From positions 1 through 17,376 of the forward strand of contig JAIOJM010000197.1 in assembly GCA_019911785.1 (NCBI GenBank): DNA of 17,376 nucleotides, written 5' to 3'. The translations under genes and the position numbers were made by a program. Position 1 is the first letter of the stretch, and every line of letters begins with the position of its first letter. Under the pieces are notes generated by a model. The model worked only from the letters and a program-made list of their open reading frames with translations. It did not search any database and had not been told where the DNA came from. The stretch is from Sulfuricella sp. (GTDB taxonomy: Bacteria > Pseudomonadota > Gammaproteobacteria > Burkholderiales > Sulfuricellaceae). This document shows positions 1 to 8,034 of this stretch, one piece after another.

Positions 1-62
1 ATTCCGGCATGGAAGTGTTGGGGTTCACGTTGTTCACCCCAACCTACGTAGCTGACCACTAA
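1..62 (+). CDS. 3' end of an unidentified upstream gene
   Basis: One frame is open from position 3 and ends in a TAA at 60-62, reading ...SGMEVLGFTLFTPTYVADH. The stop lies directly against the ribosome binding site of the next gene, which is what a preceding operon member would look like. Only about 19 codons are visible and I do not recognise the product. With nosY downstream, another nos accessory gene is plausible, but nothing in these residues proves it. The other two forward frames are also mostly open over so short a stretch, so the coding call itself is weak. Confidence 0.35.
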   Translation, partial: SGMEVLGFTLFTPTYVADH

Positions 63-73
63 CAAGGATAAAT

Positions 74-901
74 ATGAAGCATCTCTGGCTCACCGCCAAG
101 CTCGACATCGTGGAATCCCTGCGCGCGCGCTGGTTCATGATTTACTCCCTGGTGTTCGGCGGCATCGTCGCGCTGCTGTTCGCCTTCGGCCTGACCGAGT
201 CGCGCGTGCTCGGCTTCATCGGGCTTTCCCGATTGCTGGTCACCTACATCCAGCTTTCCATGGCGATCCTGCCGATTTTCGTGCTGATCACTACCGTGAG
301 ATCGGTCGCCGGTGACCGCGAAGCGGGCGTGTTCGAATACCTGCTGTCCCTGCCGGTTTCGCTTTCCGCCTGGTTCTGGGGCAAGATCGTCGGGCGCTAC
401 CTGGTGGTGTTCCTGCCGGTGTTCGCAGCGATGGCGGCCGCTGCCGGCTGGGCCATGATCAAGGAAGTCGAGGTGCCGTGGGAGATGTTCCTTTATTACA
501 CCGGGTTACTGGCCGCCATTTCCTGGTGCTTTCTCGGCATCGGCATGCTGATTTCCACGCTGGCGCGCTCGATCGACGTTGCCCAGGGTGCGGCTTTCCT
601 GGTGTGGCTGACCATGCTGTTGTTCCTGGATTTGATTCTCCTCGGCATCATGATCCAGGGGCACGTCTCGCCCGAAGTGGTCGTCGCCGCGGCCCTGGCC
701 AACCCGCTGCAGGTGTTCCGCACCGCCGCGCTGATGCTGTTCGACCCGCAGCTGGTGGTGATCGGCCCGGCGGCCTACGTCATTTTTGATTACTTCGGTG
801 GCCCGCTGTTCAAGATTTATGCCCTGATCTACCCGGTGGTGCTGGGCACGCTGGCGGCTACCGGCGGCTTCCTGCTGTTCCGCCGCGGCGATCTGCCGTA
901 A
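74..901 (+). CDS. nosY: NosY-like ABC-2 type permease (N2O reductase maturation)
   Basis: A 275-residue integral membrane protein. Hydrophobic segments lie near residues 22-45, 58-75, 108-128, 138-162, 172-195 and 245-268, the six-helix pattern of ABC-2 permeases. Residues about 75-105 carry the VAGDREAGVFEYLLSLPVS stretch, matching the family's D-x-E-x-G-x(3)-LLS-P loop that contacts the ATPase. NosY pairs with the NosF ATPase and periplasmic NosD to deliver sulfur or copper for the NosZ centres. The length fits NosY (about 275). The start is the ATG five bases after AAGGA (64-68). The ATPase must lie outside the window. The Nos assignment rests on overall resemblance and on the denitrification neighbourhood. 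A generic ABC-2 exporter permease is the alternative. Confidence 0.68.
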   Translation: MKHLWLTAKLDIVESLRARWFMIYSLVFGGIVALLFAFGLTESRVLGFIGLSRLLVTYIQLSMAILPIFVLITTVRSVAGDREAGVFEYLLSLPVSLSAWFWGKIVGRYLVVFLPVFAAMAAAAGWAMIKEVEVPWEMFLYYTGLLAAISWCFLGIGMLISTLARSIDVAQGAAFLVWLTMLLFLDLILLGIMIQGHVSPEVVVAAALANPLQVFRTAALMLFDPQLVVIGPAAYVIFDYFGGPLFKIYALIYPVVLGTLAATGGFLLFRRGDLP

Positions 902-918
902 GAGTTTTTTAAAAAGCG

Positions 919-992
919 AACCGCAAAGACGCGAAGACGCGAAGAAAAACAGAACCCTTGCGTATCCTTTGCGTCTTCGCGCCTTTGCGGTT
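919..992. repeat. Imperfect inverted repeat of tandem GACGCGAAG-type units
   Basis: The left arm (919-944) and the reverse complement of the right arm (967-992) match at 24 of 26 positions around a 22-bp spacer. Each arm is itself made of about 9-bp units related to GACGCGAAG / CGCAAAG. The element fills nearly all of the gap between nosY and the methyltransferase, and the Shine-Dalgarno AGGA (993-996) follows its right arm directly. A transcript could fold into a long hairpin that either attenuates readthrough from nosY or shields the next start. I recall AACCGCAAAG-type elements scattered through many environmental bacterial genomes, so this is probably a dispersed repeat. Confidence 0.85.
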
Positions 993-1005
993 AGGATTTT
1001 TCTCC

Positions 1006-1728
1006 ATGCCTGATCTTTCCCATACTTTCGGTTACCAGGACGTTGACCAGGACGAGCGGCGCCGCCGCATCCGCCGGGTGTTTGCCAGCGTCGCTCGGCG
1101 CTACGACCTGATGAACGACGCCATGAGTTTCGGCATCCACCGCCTGTGGAAGCGTTCCCTGGCCCGCGCCGCCCAGCCTTTGCCGGGGCAGGTCATTGTC
1201 GACCTGGCGGGCGGCACCGGGGATGTGGCCAGACTGATGGCCGACGGCAACCGCCAGGTGATGGTGTGCGATCCGAGCCTGGCGATGATGGGCGTAGGCC
1301 GCGAGCGCGGCATCCCCCACGTTTCCTGGCTCGCCGGCAGCGGCGAGGGCATTCCGCTAGCCTCCTCATCGGTGGACACCATTACCATCGCTTTCGGCAT
1401 CCGTAACGTCACCAGCCTGGAACACGCGCTAAAAGAAGCGTTGCGCGTGCTCAAGCCGGGCGGCCGTTTCCTCTGTCTGGAGTTCTCCCGCCCCTGGGCA
1501 CCGATCAGACCCTTCTACGACCTGTTTTCGTTCGCCGTGATTCCACGCCTCGGTGCATGGATCGCGCGCGAACCGGAAGCCTATACCTATCTGGTCGAGT
1601 CCATCCGCCGCTTCCCCGACCAAGAGGCGTTCAAGCGCACCATGGAGCAGGCCGGATTCGCCGACGTGCGCTACCGCAACCTGAGCTTCGGCATTGCCTG
1701 CCTGCATAGCGCGACGAAAGCCGAATAA
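1006..1728 (+). CDS. ubiE: UbiE/MenG C-methyltransferase (demethylmenaquinone methyltransferase)
   Basis: A 240-residue SAM-dependent methyltransferase that adds the ring methyl group in menaquinone (and, in dual-function enzymes, ubiquinone) synthesis. Visible motifs: the first UbiE/COQ5 signature at residues 33-48 (YDLMNDAMSFGIHRLW), the SAM-binding VDLAGGTGD at 65-73, and the second signature around 144-160 (RVLKPGGRFLCLEFSRP). The length is close to the usual 240-250. The ATG at 1006 is preferred over an in-frame start at 958. The 958 start would put 16 codons inside the inverted repeat, whereas 1006 has AGGA at 993-996 and the normal family N-terminus. Because menE begins six bases after its stop, a dedicated MenG role is likely. 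A separate ubiquinone UbiE may exist elsewhere. Confidence 0.9.
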   Translation: MPDLSHTFGYQDVDQDERRRRIRRVFASVARRYDLMNDAMSFGIHRLWKRSLARAAQPLPGQVIVDLAGGTGDVARLMADGNRQVMVCDPSLAMMGVGRERGIPHVSWLAGSGEGIPLASSSVDTITIAFGIRNVTSLEHALKEALRVLKPGGRFLCLEFSRPWAPIRPFYDLFSFAVIPRLGAWIAREPEAYTYLVESIRRFPDQEAFKRTMEQAGFADVRYRNLSFGIACLHSATKAE

Positions 1729-1734
1729 ACCACC

Positions 1735-3057
1735 TTGAACCTGCTCGCTTCCTGGGTCAATCGCGTCGCAGCCACCCACCCCGATGCGATAGCGCTGATC
1801 CTGCCCGACGAAACCCTGAGCTACCGTAATCTGCTCGATCGCGCGCATACCCAGGCACAACAGCTTGAGCGCACGCGGGGAACCGTGCTGGCATTGCAAG
1901 CCGAGACGATGGCCGAAGCGGCGCTGTCCGCCCATGCCGCTTCCCGGCTTGGCCGGGCCTTTTTTCCTCTTAATCCCGCACTTTCTCCACAGCGGCGCGA
2001 GGTGTTGCTGCAAGCTGCTGGCGGGCCGGCAGCGGATGACATCGAATTGTTCATCGCGACCAGCGGCACCCAGGGCGAGCCGAAAGCCGTGATGCTGAGC
2101 GGCGCGAATCTGCAGGCCGGGGTGCTGGCCTCGCGCAGCCGCCTGCCGCTGCAAGCGGGGGAAGCGTGGCTGGCCTGTCTGCCGCTCTACCATATCGGCG
2201 GCATGGCGATCCTCTACCGTTGCGCCGAGGCCGGCGCGGCGGTGGTGCTGCATGAGGGCTTCGACCCGCAGCGGGTCTGGGATGATCTGGAGAAATACCG
2301 CATCACCCATATTTCGCTGGTGCCGGCGATGCTGGCCCGGCTGCTGGATGCAGGTCGCGGCTCGCCGCCTGCGCTCAGGGTTGCGCTGATCGGCGGCGGG
2401 CCGCTGTCCGCCGCGCTGGCGGAACGTGCCCGCGACGCAGGCTGGCCGATCTGCGCCAGCTACGGCATGTCCGAGACCGGCTCCCAGGTGGCGACCCTGT
2501 GTGGCATGCCGCAAGGCTGGGCACCCGGTCAGGTCGGTTCGCCCTTGCCGGGGTTCGGAGTGGAAGTGGTGGGCGAAGACGGGCGGCCCACTTCCGGCAT
2601 CGGCCGCATCCGCATTCGCGGGGCTGCGGTCATGGCAGGCTATGCCAGTCCGCAGTACCAACCTGGATTAGGGCTGGAGCAGGGCTGGTTTACCAGCGGC
2701 GATCTGGGCTGTATCGACGCGCAGGGCAACCTGACCGTGCTGGGCCGCCATGACGACATGCTGGTGAGCGGCGGAACCAACGTTCATCCCCAGCAAGTGG
2801 AGGAGGTGCTGAAGCGCTGTCCGGGCGTCGCGGATGCCGCGCTGACCTCGGTGGCGGATGATGTCTGGGGCGATCTTCTGGTGGCGGTCGTAGTCGCTGA
2901 AGCGGACGACGAAGCACTGGAAAACTGGTGCCGCAACGAGTTGACCGGCGCCATGCGGCCGCGACGCTTTGTCCGCCTCCCCGCGCTGCCCCGCAATGCG
3001 CTCGGCAAGCTGGACCGGCAGGCGCTGCGCGACTTGGTCAGGCAAAAGTTGGGGTAG
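1735..3057 (+). CDS. menE: O-succinylbenzoate--CoA ligase (MenE)
   Basis: A 440-residue acyl-AMP-forming ligase that activates o-succinylbenzoate to its CoA thioester for menaquinone naphthoquinone ring closure. Motifs in order: the AMP-binding loop at 109-118 (TSGTQGEPKA), YGMSE at 243-247, the GWFTSGDLG region with Asp323, the hinge GRHDDMLVSGG shortly after, and the C-terminal NALGKLD with catalytic Lys425. The length agrees with MenE (about 450). The start is a TTG at 1735, six bases after the methyltransferase stop. No good Shine-Dalgarno is visible and no ATG lies near the N-terminus. The family-like opening (ASWVNRVAATHPDAIAL) requires a start here, so translation is probably coupled to the upstream gene. 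Confidence 0.9.
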   Translation: MNLLASWVNRVAATHPDAIALILPDETLSYRNLLDRAHTQAQQLERTRGTVLALQAETMAEAALSAHAASRLGRAFFPLNPALSPQRREVLLQAAGGPAADDIELFIATSGTQGEPKAVMLSGANLQAGVLASRSRLPLQAGEAWLACLPLYHIGGMAILYRCAEAGAAVVLHEGFDPQRVWDDLEKYRITHISLVPAMLARLLDAGRGSPPALRVALIGGGPLSAALAERARDAGWPICASYGMSETGSQVATLCGMPQGWAPGQVGSPLPGFGVEVVGEDGRPTSGIGRIRIRGAAVMAGYASPQYQPGLGLEQGWFTSGDLGCIDAQGNLTVLGRHDDMLVSGGTNVHPQQVEEVLKRCPGVADAALTSVADDVWGDLLVAVVVAEADDEALENWCRNELTGAMRPRRFVRLPALPRNALGKLDRQALRDLVRQKLG

Positions 3058-3078
3058 AATCAAGTTGAAAAAAGCTTT

Positions 3079-3225
3079 TAACCACGAATTTACACGAATA
3101 AAACACGAATGTTCACGAATAATCGGCCAGTTAGCATGGCCAGTCTGATTTACCTGTTTTGTGACACGATGATTGTCTTTAACTATTCGTGTTTATTCGT
3201 GCACATTCGTGTTATTCGTGGTTGA
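3079..3225. repeat. Long inverted repeat of helically phased CACGAAT units
   Basis: The left arm holds CACGAAT four times, at 3083, 3093, 3104 and 3114. The right arm holds the complement ATTCGTG four times, at 3185, 3195, 3205 and 3214. Spacings are 9-11 bp, about one helical turn, so all copies face the same side of the DNA. The arms flank about 64 bp that includes a small GGCCA/TGGCC hairpin (3125-3141). The element occupies most of the 194-bp menE-menF gap and ends just before the menF Shine-Dalgarno. It resembles the dispersed AACCACGAAT-type repeats I recall from environmental genomes. A transcript hairpin or a protein-binding array are both possible. Confidence 0.88.
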
Positions 3226-3251
3226 TCGCCGTTTTTAAGGATCAAAAAATA

Positions 3252-4613
3252 ATGGCACAACCGGCACACCGCACTCCTTCCTTGCTGCAAGCCCTGGAAA
3301 CGCGCCTCGGCAGCTTGCTGCGCCAGCATGGCGGGGGCGGCGGATTGCTGAGCCTGACGCTGGGGACGCCGGAACTGAACTTCGACCGATTGCCCGATGG
3401 CTTGCACGATTGCAGCTACTGGGCCCGGCCTGCGGACGGTCGCTTCCTGCTCGGCTTGGGCGTGGCGGCCAGCGTCGAGGCGAAAGGCGAGGGGCGCTTC
3501 CGCGCCCTGGATGCGGCCTTTGCTGAATACCGCCGCCTTTGGCAGGCGGTGGATGCGGATGGGCTCGGTTTCCAGCCGGCCGCTCTGGCCGGCTTTGCCT
3601 TCGGCCAGGAAGGGGCGGGAGACGTGCCGAATTCTCGGCTGACGATTCCGACCCTGCTGGTGCAGCGGCGTGATGAAATCTGCGCCATGACCTTCACCTG
3701 CGACCGGGGCGGATCACCGGATACGGTGCTGGCCGGCTGGCTGGCGCTGGCCGGCGAGGTGGTGGCGGCCCTGGATCGAGACGTTCCCTCTCCGGCTACT
3801 TCTTTTCTGAAGCGGATTTCCAGCCAGCCCGACGACGCTGTCTGGCTCGCGCGGGTGGCACGCGCAGTGATGGACATCCGTGCCGGCGAACTCGACAAGG
3901 TGGTGCTGGCGCGCAGCATCCGCGTCCGTTCAACGCAGCCGTTTGTTCCCGCCGCGCTGATGGCGGCGCTGGCGACGCGCTATCCCGGCTGCATTCATTT
4001 CACTCATTTCTTCCCGGGTGGCGGCGTGTTGCTCGGGGCCACGCCGGAGTCGCTGGTATCTCTTGCCGCCGGGCAGGTGGTGAGCGATGCACTGGCGGGC
4101 ACCGACTGGCACTCCGGGCGGCTGGACGACGAAAAAAGCCTGCACGAGCATCGCCTGGTGGTGAACGCGATTGTCCGCGCCCTGGAGCCGGTATGCGGAT
4201 TCCTGCAAATTCCGGCCCGCCCGAAGGTGTTCGAACTGCAGGAGCTGCGTCACCTGCGCAGCGTGATCCGGGGCACTGCCGACCCGGGCGTGAGCTTGCT
4301 GAATCTGGTCGAGCGACTTCATCCGACCCCGGCGATAGGCGGCGCTCCCGCCCGGCGCGCGCTGGACTGGCTGGCGCGTCACGGTGAGGCGCGGAGCGGC
4401 TGGTACAGCGGCGCTACCGGCTGGATAGGCTACGACGGGGACGGCGAGTTCGCGGTGGCGCTGCGCTGCGCCTGGCTGGACGGAGATGAGGCCGAGCTGT
4501 ATGCCGGTGCGGGCATCGTCGCCGGTTCCGATCCTCGCACCGAGCTGGAAGAAACCGAGGCCAAACTCAATGCCATGCTGCGTGTGCTGCATGTGCTGGA
4601 AGCGCAGGCATGA
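3252..4613 (+). CDS. menF: Isochorismate synthase (MenF)
   Basis: A 453-residue chorismate-utilising enzyme that converts chorismate to isochorismate, the first committed menaquinone step. The C-terminal catalytic domain carries LDKVVLARS with Lys216 as the expected general base, LLGATPESL with Glu266, SDALAGT near residue 280, LHPTPAIGGAP with His357, and the Mg-binding, glycine-rich AGAGIVAGSDP near the C-terminus. The N-terminal part is variable, as in the family. The ATG at 3252 is chosen over an in-frame ATG at 3189, because 3189 lies inside the right arm of the repeat. AAGGA at 3237-3241 precedes 3252. EntC/PchA-type siderophore synthases are the alternative, but the adjacent menD and menE settle the pathway. 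It overlaps menD by four bases (ATGA). Confidence 0.92.
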   Translation: MAQPAHRTPSLLQALETRLGSLLRQHGGGGGLLSLTLGTPELNFDRLPDGLHDCSYWARPADGRFLLGLGVAASVEAKGEGRFRALDAAFAEYRRLWQAVDADGLGFQPAALAGFAFGQEGAGDVPNSRLTIPTLLVQRRDEICAMTFTCDRGGSPDTVLAGWLALAGEVVAALDRDVPSPATSFLKRISSQPDDAVWLARVARAVMDIRAGELDKVVLARSIRVRSTQPFVPAALMAALATRYPGCIHFTHFFPGGGVLLGATPESLVSLAAGQVVSDALAGTDWHSGRLDDEKSLHEHRLVVNAIVRALEPVCGFLQIPARPKVFELQELRHLRSVIRGTADPGVSLLNLVERLHPTPAIGGAPARRALDWLARHGEARSGWYSGATGWIGYDGDGEFAVALRCAWLDGDEAELYAGAGIVAGSDPRTELEETEAKLNAMLRVLHVLEAQA

Positions 4614-6319
4614 GCGACATCGCCGCTGCCAACCTGCGCTGGGCGATGGCGCTGGTGGATGGCCTGGCTGCGGCGGGAGTGGGGCATGCCGTGATTTCTC
4701 CCGGCTCGCGCTCGACACCGCTGGCGCTGGCTTGCCTGCGTCATCCGCGCCTGCGCCCGTGGATCCAGGTGGATGAGCGCAGTGCGGGGTTTTTTGCGCT
4801 CGGCCTGTCCAAGGCTGACCGCCGGCCCGTCGCGCTGGTCTGCACTTCCGGCTCGGCGCCGGCCAACTGGTTTCCCGCGGTGATCGAAGCCAATCACGGC
4901 TTGATTTCCTTGATTCTGCTGACCGCCGACCGACCGCCGGAGCTGCGCGATTGCGGCGCCAACCAGGCCATCGACCAGGTCAGGCTGTTCGGCGGCCAGG
5001 TGCGCGCCAGCCATGAGTTGCCGCCGGCGGAAATGACAGCGGCAGCGCTGAAAAATCTGGGCTGGCTGGCCGTCCGCGCGGTGGACCAAAGCCGCTGGCC
5101 GCTGCCCGGCCCGGTGCATATCAATGTGCCGCTGCGCGAGCCGCTGGTGCCCTCGGGCGCCTTGCCGGAATATGCAGTGGCCGCCAAGCCGAAGACGGTA
5201 AGCTACCCGGCCATGCTGCCGCCAGCGGATGAAATCGCCCGCTGGGCAACCGAGCTGTCCGGCAGGCCGGGGCTGATCGTGTGCGGTGATGGCGAGTATA
5301 GCGACGGCTTCCCCGCTGCGCTGGCGCAACTCGCCGAGCAACTGGCCTGCCCGGTGCTGGCCGATCCGCTGTCTAATCTGCGCTTCGGTGCGCACGACCG
5401 CTCGCGGTTTTTTAGCCGTTACGATGCCTTCCTGCGGCGCCCCGGCTTTACCGAAGCCCATAGTCCGGAATGGGTGCTGCGCTTCGGTGCCATGCCGGTG
5501 TCCAGGCAGTTGCAGAACTATCTGGCGGCCTACACCGAGGCAACGCATTTCCTGGTGGAATCGCACGGACGCTGGCCCGATCCGCTGCAACTAACCACCC
5601 GCCTGCTGCGCGCCGACGCCGATGCGATATGCGCCGCCCTGATCGCGGCGCGGCCGCTTCCGGCACCGGCTGCATGGCTGGAGGATTTTGCCGCGGAGGA
5701 GCGTCGTGCAGCCGGGTTGGCGCAAGTCGCTGCGAAACCGATCGAGGCCGAGGTGGTGGAATCCCTGCTGCATCAACTTGCGGGAGGCTGTCTGTTCAGC
5801 GGCAATTCCATGGCGATCCGCGATCTCGACAACTTTGCCGCGGGTGGCGAGGCGCCGCTGCGCATCGTCGGCAACCGCGGCGCCAGCGGCATCGACGGCA
5901 ATGTCTCAACCGCGCTGGGCTTGTGCGCCGCGCTGGGCAGGCCGGTGACGGCGCTGTTGGGGGACCTGGCTTTCTATCACGACATGAATGGCCTGTTGGC
6001 TGCGCGTGGATTGAATATCACTTTTGTCGTGTTGAACAACGGCGGTGGGGGAATTTTCAGTTATTTGCCCCAATCGGAGCTGGAGGATTTCGAGCGCGCC
6101 TGGCTGACCCCGACCGAACTGGATTTCTCCCATGCCGCCCGGATGTACGGTCTTGAATACCGGAAGGTGGAGTGCGGCGAGGATTTCGATGCCGCGCTCG
6201 CGGCGGCACTGGAGCACGACGGGCCGGACCTGATCGAGGTGACGGTTGACCGGGAGGTCAGCGTCGCCCGCCACAGGGCCTACTGGGCGGCAGTGTCCGG
6301 CGGCTGTTTATCTGGCTGA
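4610..6319 (+). CDS. menD: SEPHCHC synthase (MenD), ThDP-dependent
   Basis: A 569-residue thiamine-diphosphate enzyme that condenses 2-oxoglutarate with isochorismate to give SEPHCHC, the second menaquinone step. The N-terminal domain has ISPGSRSTPLAL (Ser33, Arg34) and VDERSAGFF, where Glu56 is the cofactor-activating glutamate. The middle domain holds CTSGSAPANW. The C-terminal ThDP/Mg motif runs from Gly451-Asp452 (GDLAFYHD) to Asn476-Asn477 and GGGGIF. NRGASGIDGN lies just upstream of it. Length and motif order are normal. The start overlaps the menF stop (ATGA), indicating translational coupling. The 3' end overlaps the converging napH by 12 bp. menH, menC, menB and menA are not in this window. 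Confidence 0.95.
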   Translation: MSDIAAANLRWAMALVDGLAAAGVGHAVISPGSRSTPLALACLRHPRLRPWIQVDERSAGFFALGLSKADRRPVALVCTSGSAPANWFPAVIEANHGLISLILLTADRPPELRDCGANQAIDQVRLFGGQVRASHELPPAEMTAAALKNLGWLAVRAVDQSRWPLPGPVHINVPLREPLVPSGALPEYAVAAKPKTVSYPAMLPPADEIARWATELSGRPGLIVCGDGEYSDGFPAALAQLAEQLACPVLADPLSNLRFGAHDRSRFFSRYDAFLRRPGFTEAHSPEWVLRFGAMPVSRQLQNYLAAYTEATHFLVESHGRWPDPLQLTTRLLRADADAICAALIAARPLPAPAAWLEDFAAEERRAAGLAQVAAKPIEAEVVESLLHQLAGGCLFSGNSMAIRDLDNFAAGGEAPLRIVGNRGASGIDGNVSTALGLCAALGRPVTALLGDLAFYHDMNGLLAARGLNITFVVLNNGGGGIFSYLPQSELEDFERAWLTPTELDFSHAARMYGLEYRKVECGEDFDAALAAALEHDGPDLIEVTVDREVSVARHRAYWAAVSGGCLSG

Positions 6320-7162
6320 ACGCAGCCCGAAACGGAACACGTCCTTCGAGCACACGTCGATGCAGCGCCCGCAGTTGGTGCAGTTGGGCGAGAGGATCGT
6401 TGGGCCGATATTCTGTTTCGCCCCCTTCAGCGCTGGCCTGATTACCTGCGGTTCGGGACAGACCGCGAAGCAGTCCATGCAGTCGTTGCATGCTTCGCGC
6501 TTGGCTGCGCTGACCCGCAGCGGGCTCCATTTGCCGAGCAGGCTGTAGAACGCGCCGACCGGGCAGACGTGGCCGCACCAGGCGTTGGCGCTGACGAACA
6601 GGTCGAGCAGGAACACCGCCAGCACGATCGTCCAGGTCATGCCGATGCCGAAAATCAGGCCGCGGTGGAGCATCGATACCGGGTTGATCAGTTCCCAGGC
6701 GATGGTAGCGGTGACGGCCGCCAGCGCCAGCGTCATTGCCAGCACCCAGTAGCGCAGTTTGCGCGAGATGTGCGCGCCGCCCTTGATGCCGAGGCGGCCG
6801 CGCAGCCAGGCCGCCGCATCGGTGATCATGTTGACCGGGCAGACCCAGGAACAATAGGCGCGTCCCCCGACCAGGAAGTAGAACGCCAGCACGATGGCGA
6901 CGCCGATCAGCGCCATTTTTTCCGGAATGTGGCCGGCCAGCAGCGATTGCAGCAGCACGTAGGGGTCGGCCAGCGGCAGGGTGTTGAGCGTCAGGCTGTA
7001 GGCGAGGTTACCCTTGACGATCCACAGGCTGGCCAGCGGCCCGACCAGGAACAGGGCTAGGATGGCAAACTGCGAGATGCGCCGCAGGATCAGCCACTTG
7101 TGGCTGGCGAACCAGCCCTTTTCGGCGATGGCGTCGGCGCCGATCTTCTTGCCGGCGCTCAT
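6308..7162 (-). CDS. napH: NapH-type membrane ferredoxin, quinol dehydrogenase subunit
   Basis: A 284-residue membrane iron-sulfur protein. Four transmembrane helices are visible near residues 30-50, 83-100, 138-158 and 172-192. Two CX3CP motifs, C104/C108 and C196/C200, sit at the helix ends. Two C-terminal [4Fe-4S] clusters are bound by C225-C228-C231-C235 and C261-C264-C267-C271. NapH with NapG oxidises quinol and passes electrons to periplasmic nitrate reductase; clade II nos clusters use related NosGH. It follows napG with an ATGA overlap (7159-7162) and is the last gene of a three-gene operon, because menD converges on it. Its substrate partner here is not obvious, since no napA is attached. 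NosH-like function is the main alternative. Confidence 0.9.
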   Translation of the reverse strand: MSAGKKIGADAIAEKGWFASHKWLILRRISQFAILALFLVGPLASLWIVKGNLAYSLTLNTLPLADPYVLLQSLLAGHIPEKMALIGVAIVLAFYFLVGGRAYCSWVCPVNMITDAAAWLRGRLGIKGGAHISRKLRYWVLAMTLALAAVTATIAWELINPVSMLHRGLIFGIGMTWTIVLAVFLLDLFVSANAWCGHVCPVGAFYSLLGKWSPLRVSAAKREACNDCMDCFAVCPEPQVIRPALKGAKQNIGPTILSPNCTNCGRCIDVCSKDVFRFGLRSAR

Positions 7163-8022
7163 AGTTTATCTCCTTGCAGCGCCTTGGGGATTCCGGGTTG
7201 CGCGCCCGGTGCCGCAGGTTCGCCGCCGTCCGGGATCAGGCCGCGACCCTGCTCATACTTGAAGCCTTCCGGCAGGTTGTACTGGTGCTCGGTATCGGGT
7301 GCCACCAGACTCTCGCCGGCCTTCTCCTTCTCTTCCCAGCCCAGGCGGTAGTGGCCGCCGAGCTTGCCCTGGGCCAGCTTGACCGGTAAGACCTTGATCG
7401 CGGCTTCTTCCAGCACGCAGGACTTTTCGCACTTGCCGCAGCCGGTGCAGTGCTCGGAATGCACCGTCGGCAGGAACATGGCGTGTTTGCCGGTACGCAG
7501 GTTAGGGAGCATTTCCAGGGTGATGGCCTTGTCGATTACCGGGCACACCCGGTAGCAGACGTCGCAGCGCAGGCCGAGGAAGTTGAGGCAGGTTTCGTGG
7601 TCGATCAGCACAGCCAGGCCCATTTTCGACTTGTTGATGTCGGTGAGCTGATGGTCGAGCGCGCCGGTGGGGCAAGCCTTGATGCAGGGGATGTCCTCGC
7701 ACATTTCGCAGGGCAGATTGCGCGCCACGAAATAAGGCGTGCCGGAGGCGACATTGTGCTCGGGCTTGGCCAGTTCCAGGATATGGTAGGGGCAGTCGCG
7801 CACGCACAGGCCGCAACGGATGCAGGCACCCTGGAAATCGGCTTCGGGCAAAGCGCCGGGCGGACGAATGGCGAGTGGCGGCAGTGCCTTCGCCTGCTTG
7901 GTATAGAGTGCCAGCCCGGTTCCCATCAGGCCGACGGTGCAGGCGGTTTTCGCCATGTCGATCAGGAACTGGCGCCGCGAAGCCTGCCTGGCGCCGGGTG
8001 TTTTGCCGTTGGTGTCGTTCAT
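7159..8022 (-). CDS. napG: NapG-type periplasmic ferredoxin with four [4Fe-4S] clusters
   Basis: A 287-residue exported ferredoxin. The N-terminus has a twin-arginine signal (SRRQFL at residues 15-20) and a hydrophobic stretch to about residue 40. Four cysteine quartets follow: C67/70/73/77, C105/108/113/117, C145/153/156/160 and C192/195/198/202, the normal NapG set. The C-terminal tail from about 230 is Pro/Gly/Glu-rich and longer than in the compact family members. NapG takes electrons from NapH at the periplasmic membrane face and hands them to a periplasmic acceptor. It starts 12 bases after the napD stop and overlaps napH by four bases. MauM/NosG proteins are close relatives, so the Nap label depends on the linked napD. 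Confidence 0.9.
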   Translation of the reverse strand: MNDTNGKTPGARQASRRQFLIDMAKTACTVGLMGTGLALYTKQAKALPPLAIRPPGALPEADFQGACIRCGLCVRDCPYHILELAKPEHNVASGTPYFVARNLPCEMCEDIPCIKACPTGALDHQLTDINKSKMGLAVLIDHETCLNFLGLRCDVCYRVCPVIDKAITLEMLPNLRTGKHAMFLPTVHSEHCTGCGKCEKSCVLEEAAIKVLPVKLAQGKLGGHYRLGWEEKEKAGESLVAPDTEHQYNLPEGFKYEQGRGLIPDGGEPAAPGAQPGIPKALQGDKL

Positions 8023-8034
8023 TTGCTTGAAACG

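Noticed and set aside
1429..2661. A 410-codon open frame on the minus strand across ubiE and menE
   Set aside because: It lies antisense to two clearly recognisable enzymes and reads as an Arg/Gly/His/Ala-rich shadow with no family resemblance, as is common in GC-rich genes.
3083..3220. CRISPR-like array at the CACGAAT repeats
   Set aside because: Units are only 7 bp with 2-4 bp between them, the two halves are inverted, and no cas genes are near.
4430..5590. A 386-codon minus-strand frame opposite menF/menD
   Set aside because: Shadow of menD and menF, whose catalytic motifs are intact on the plus strand.
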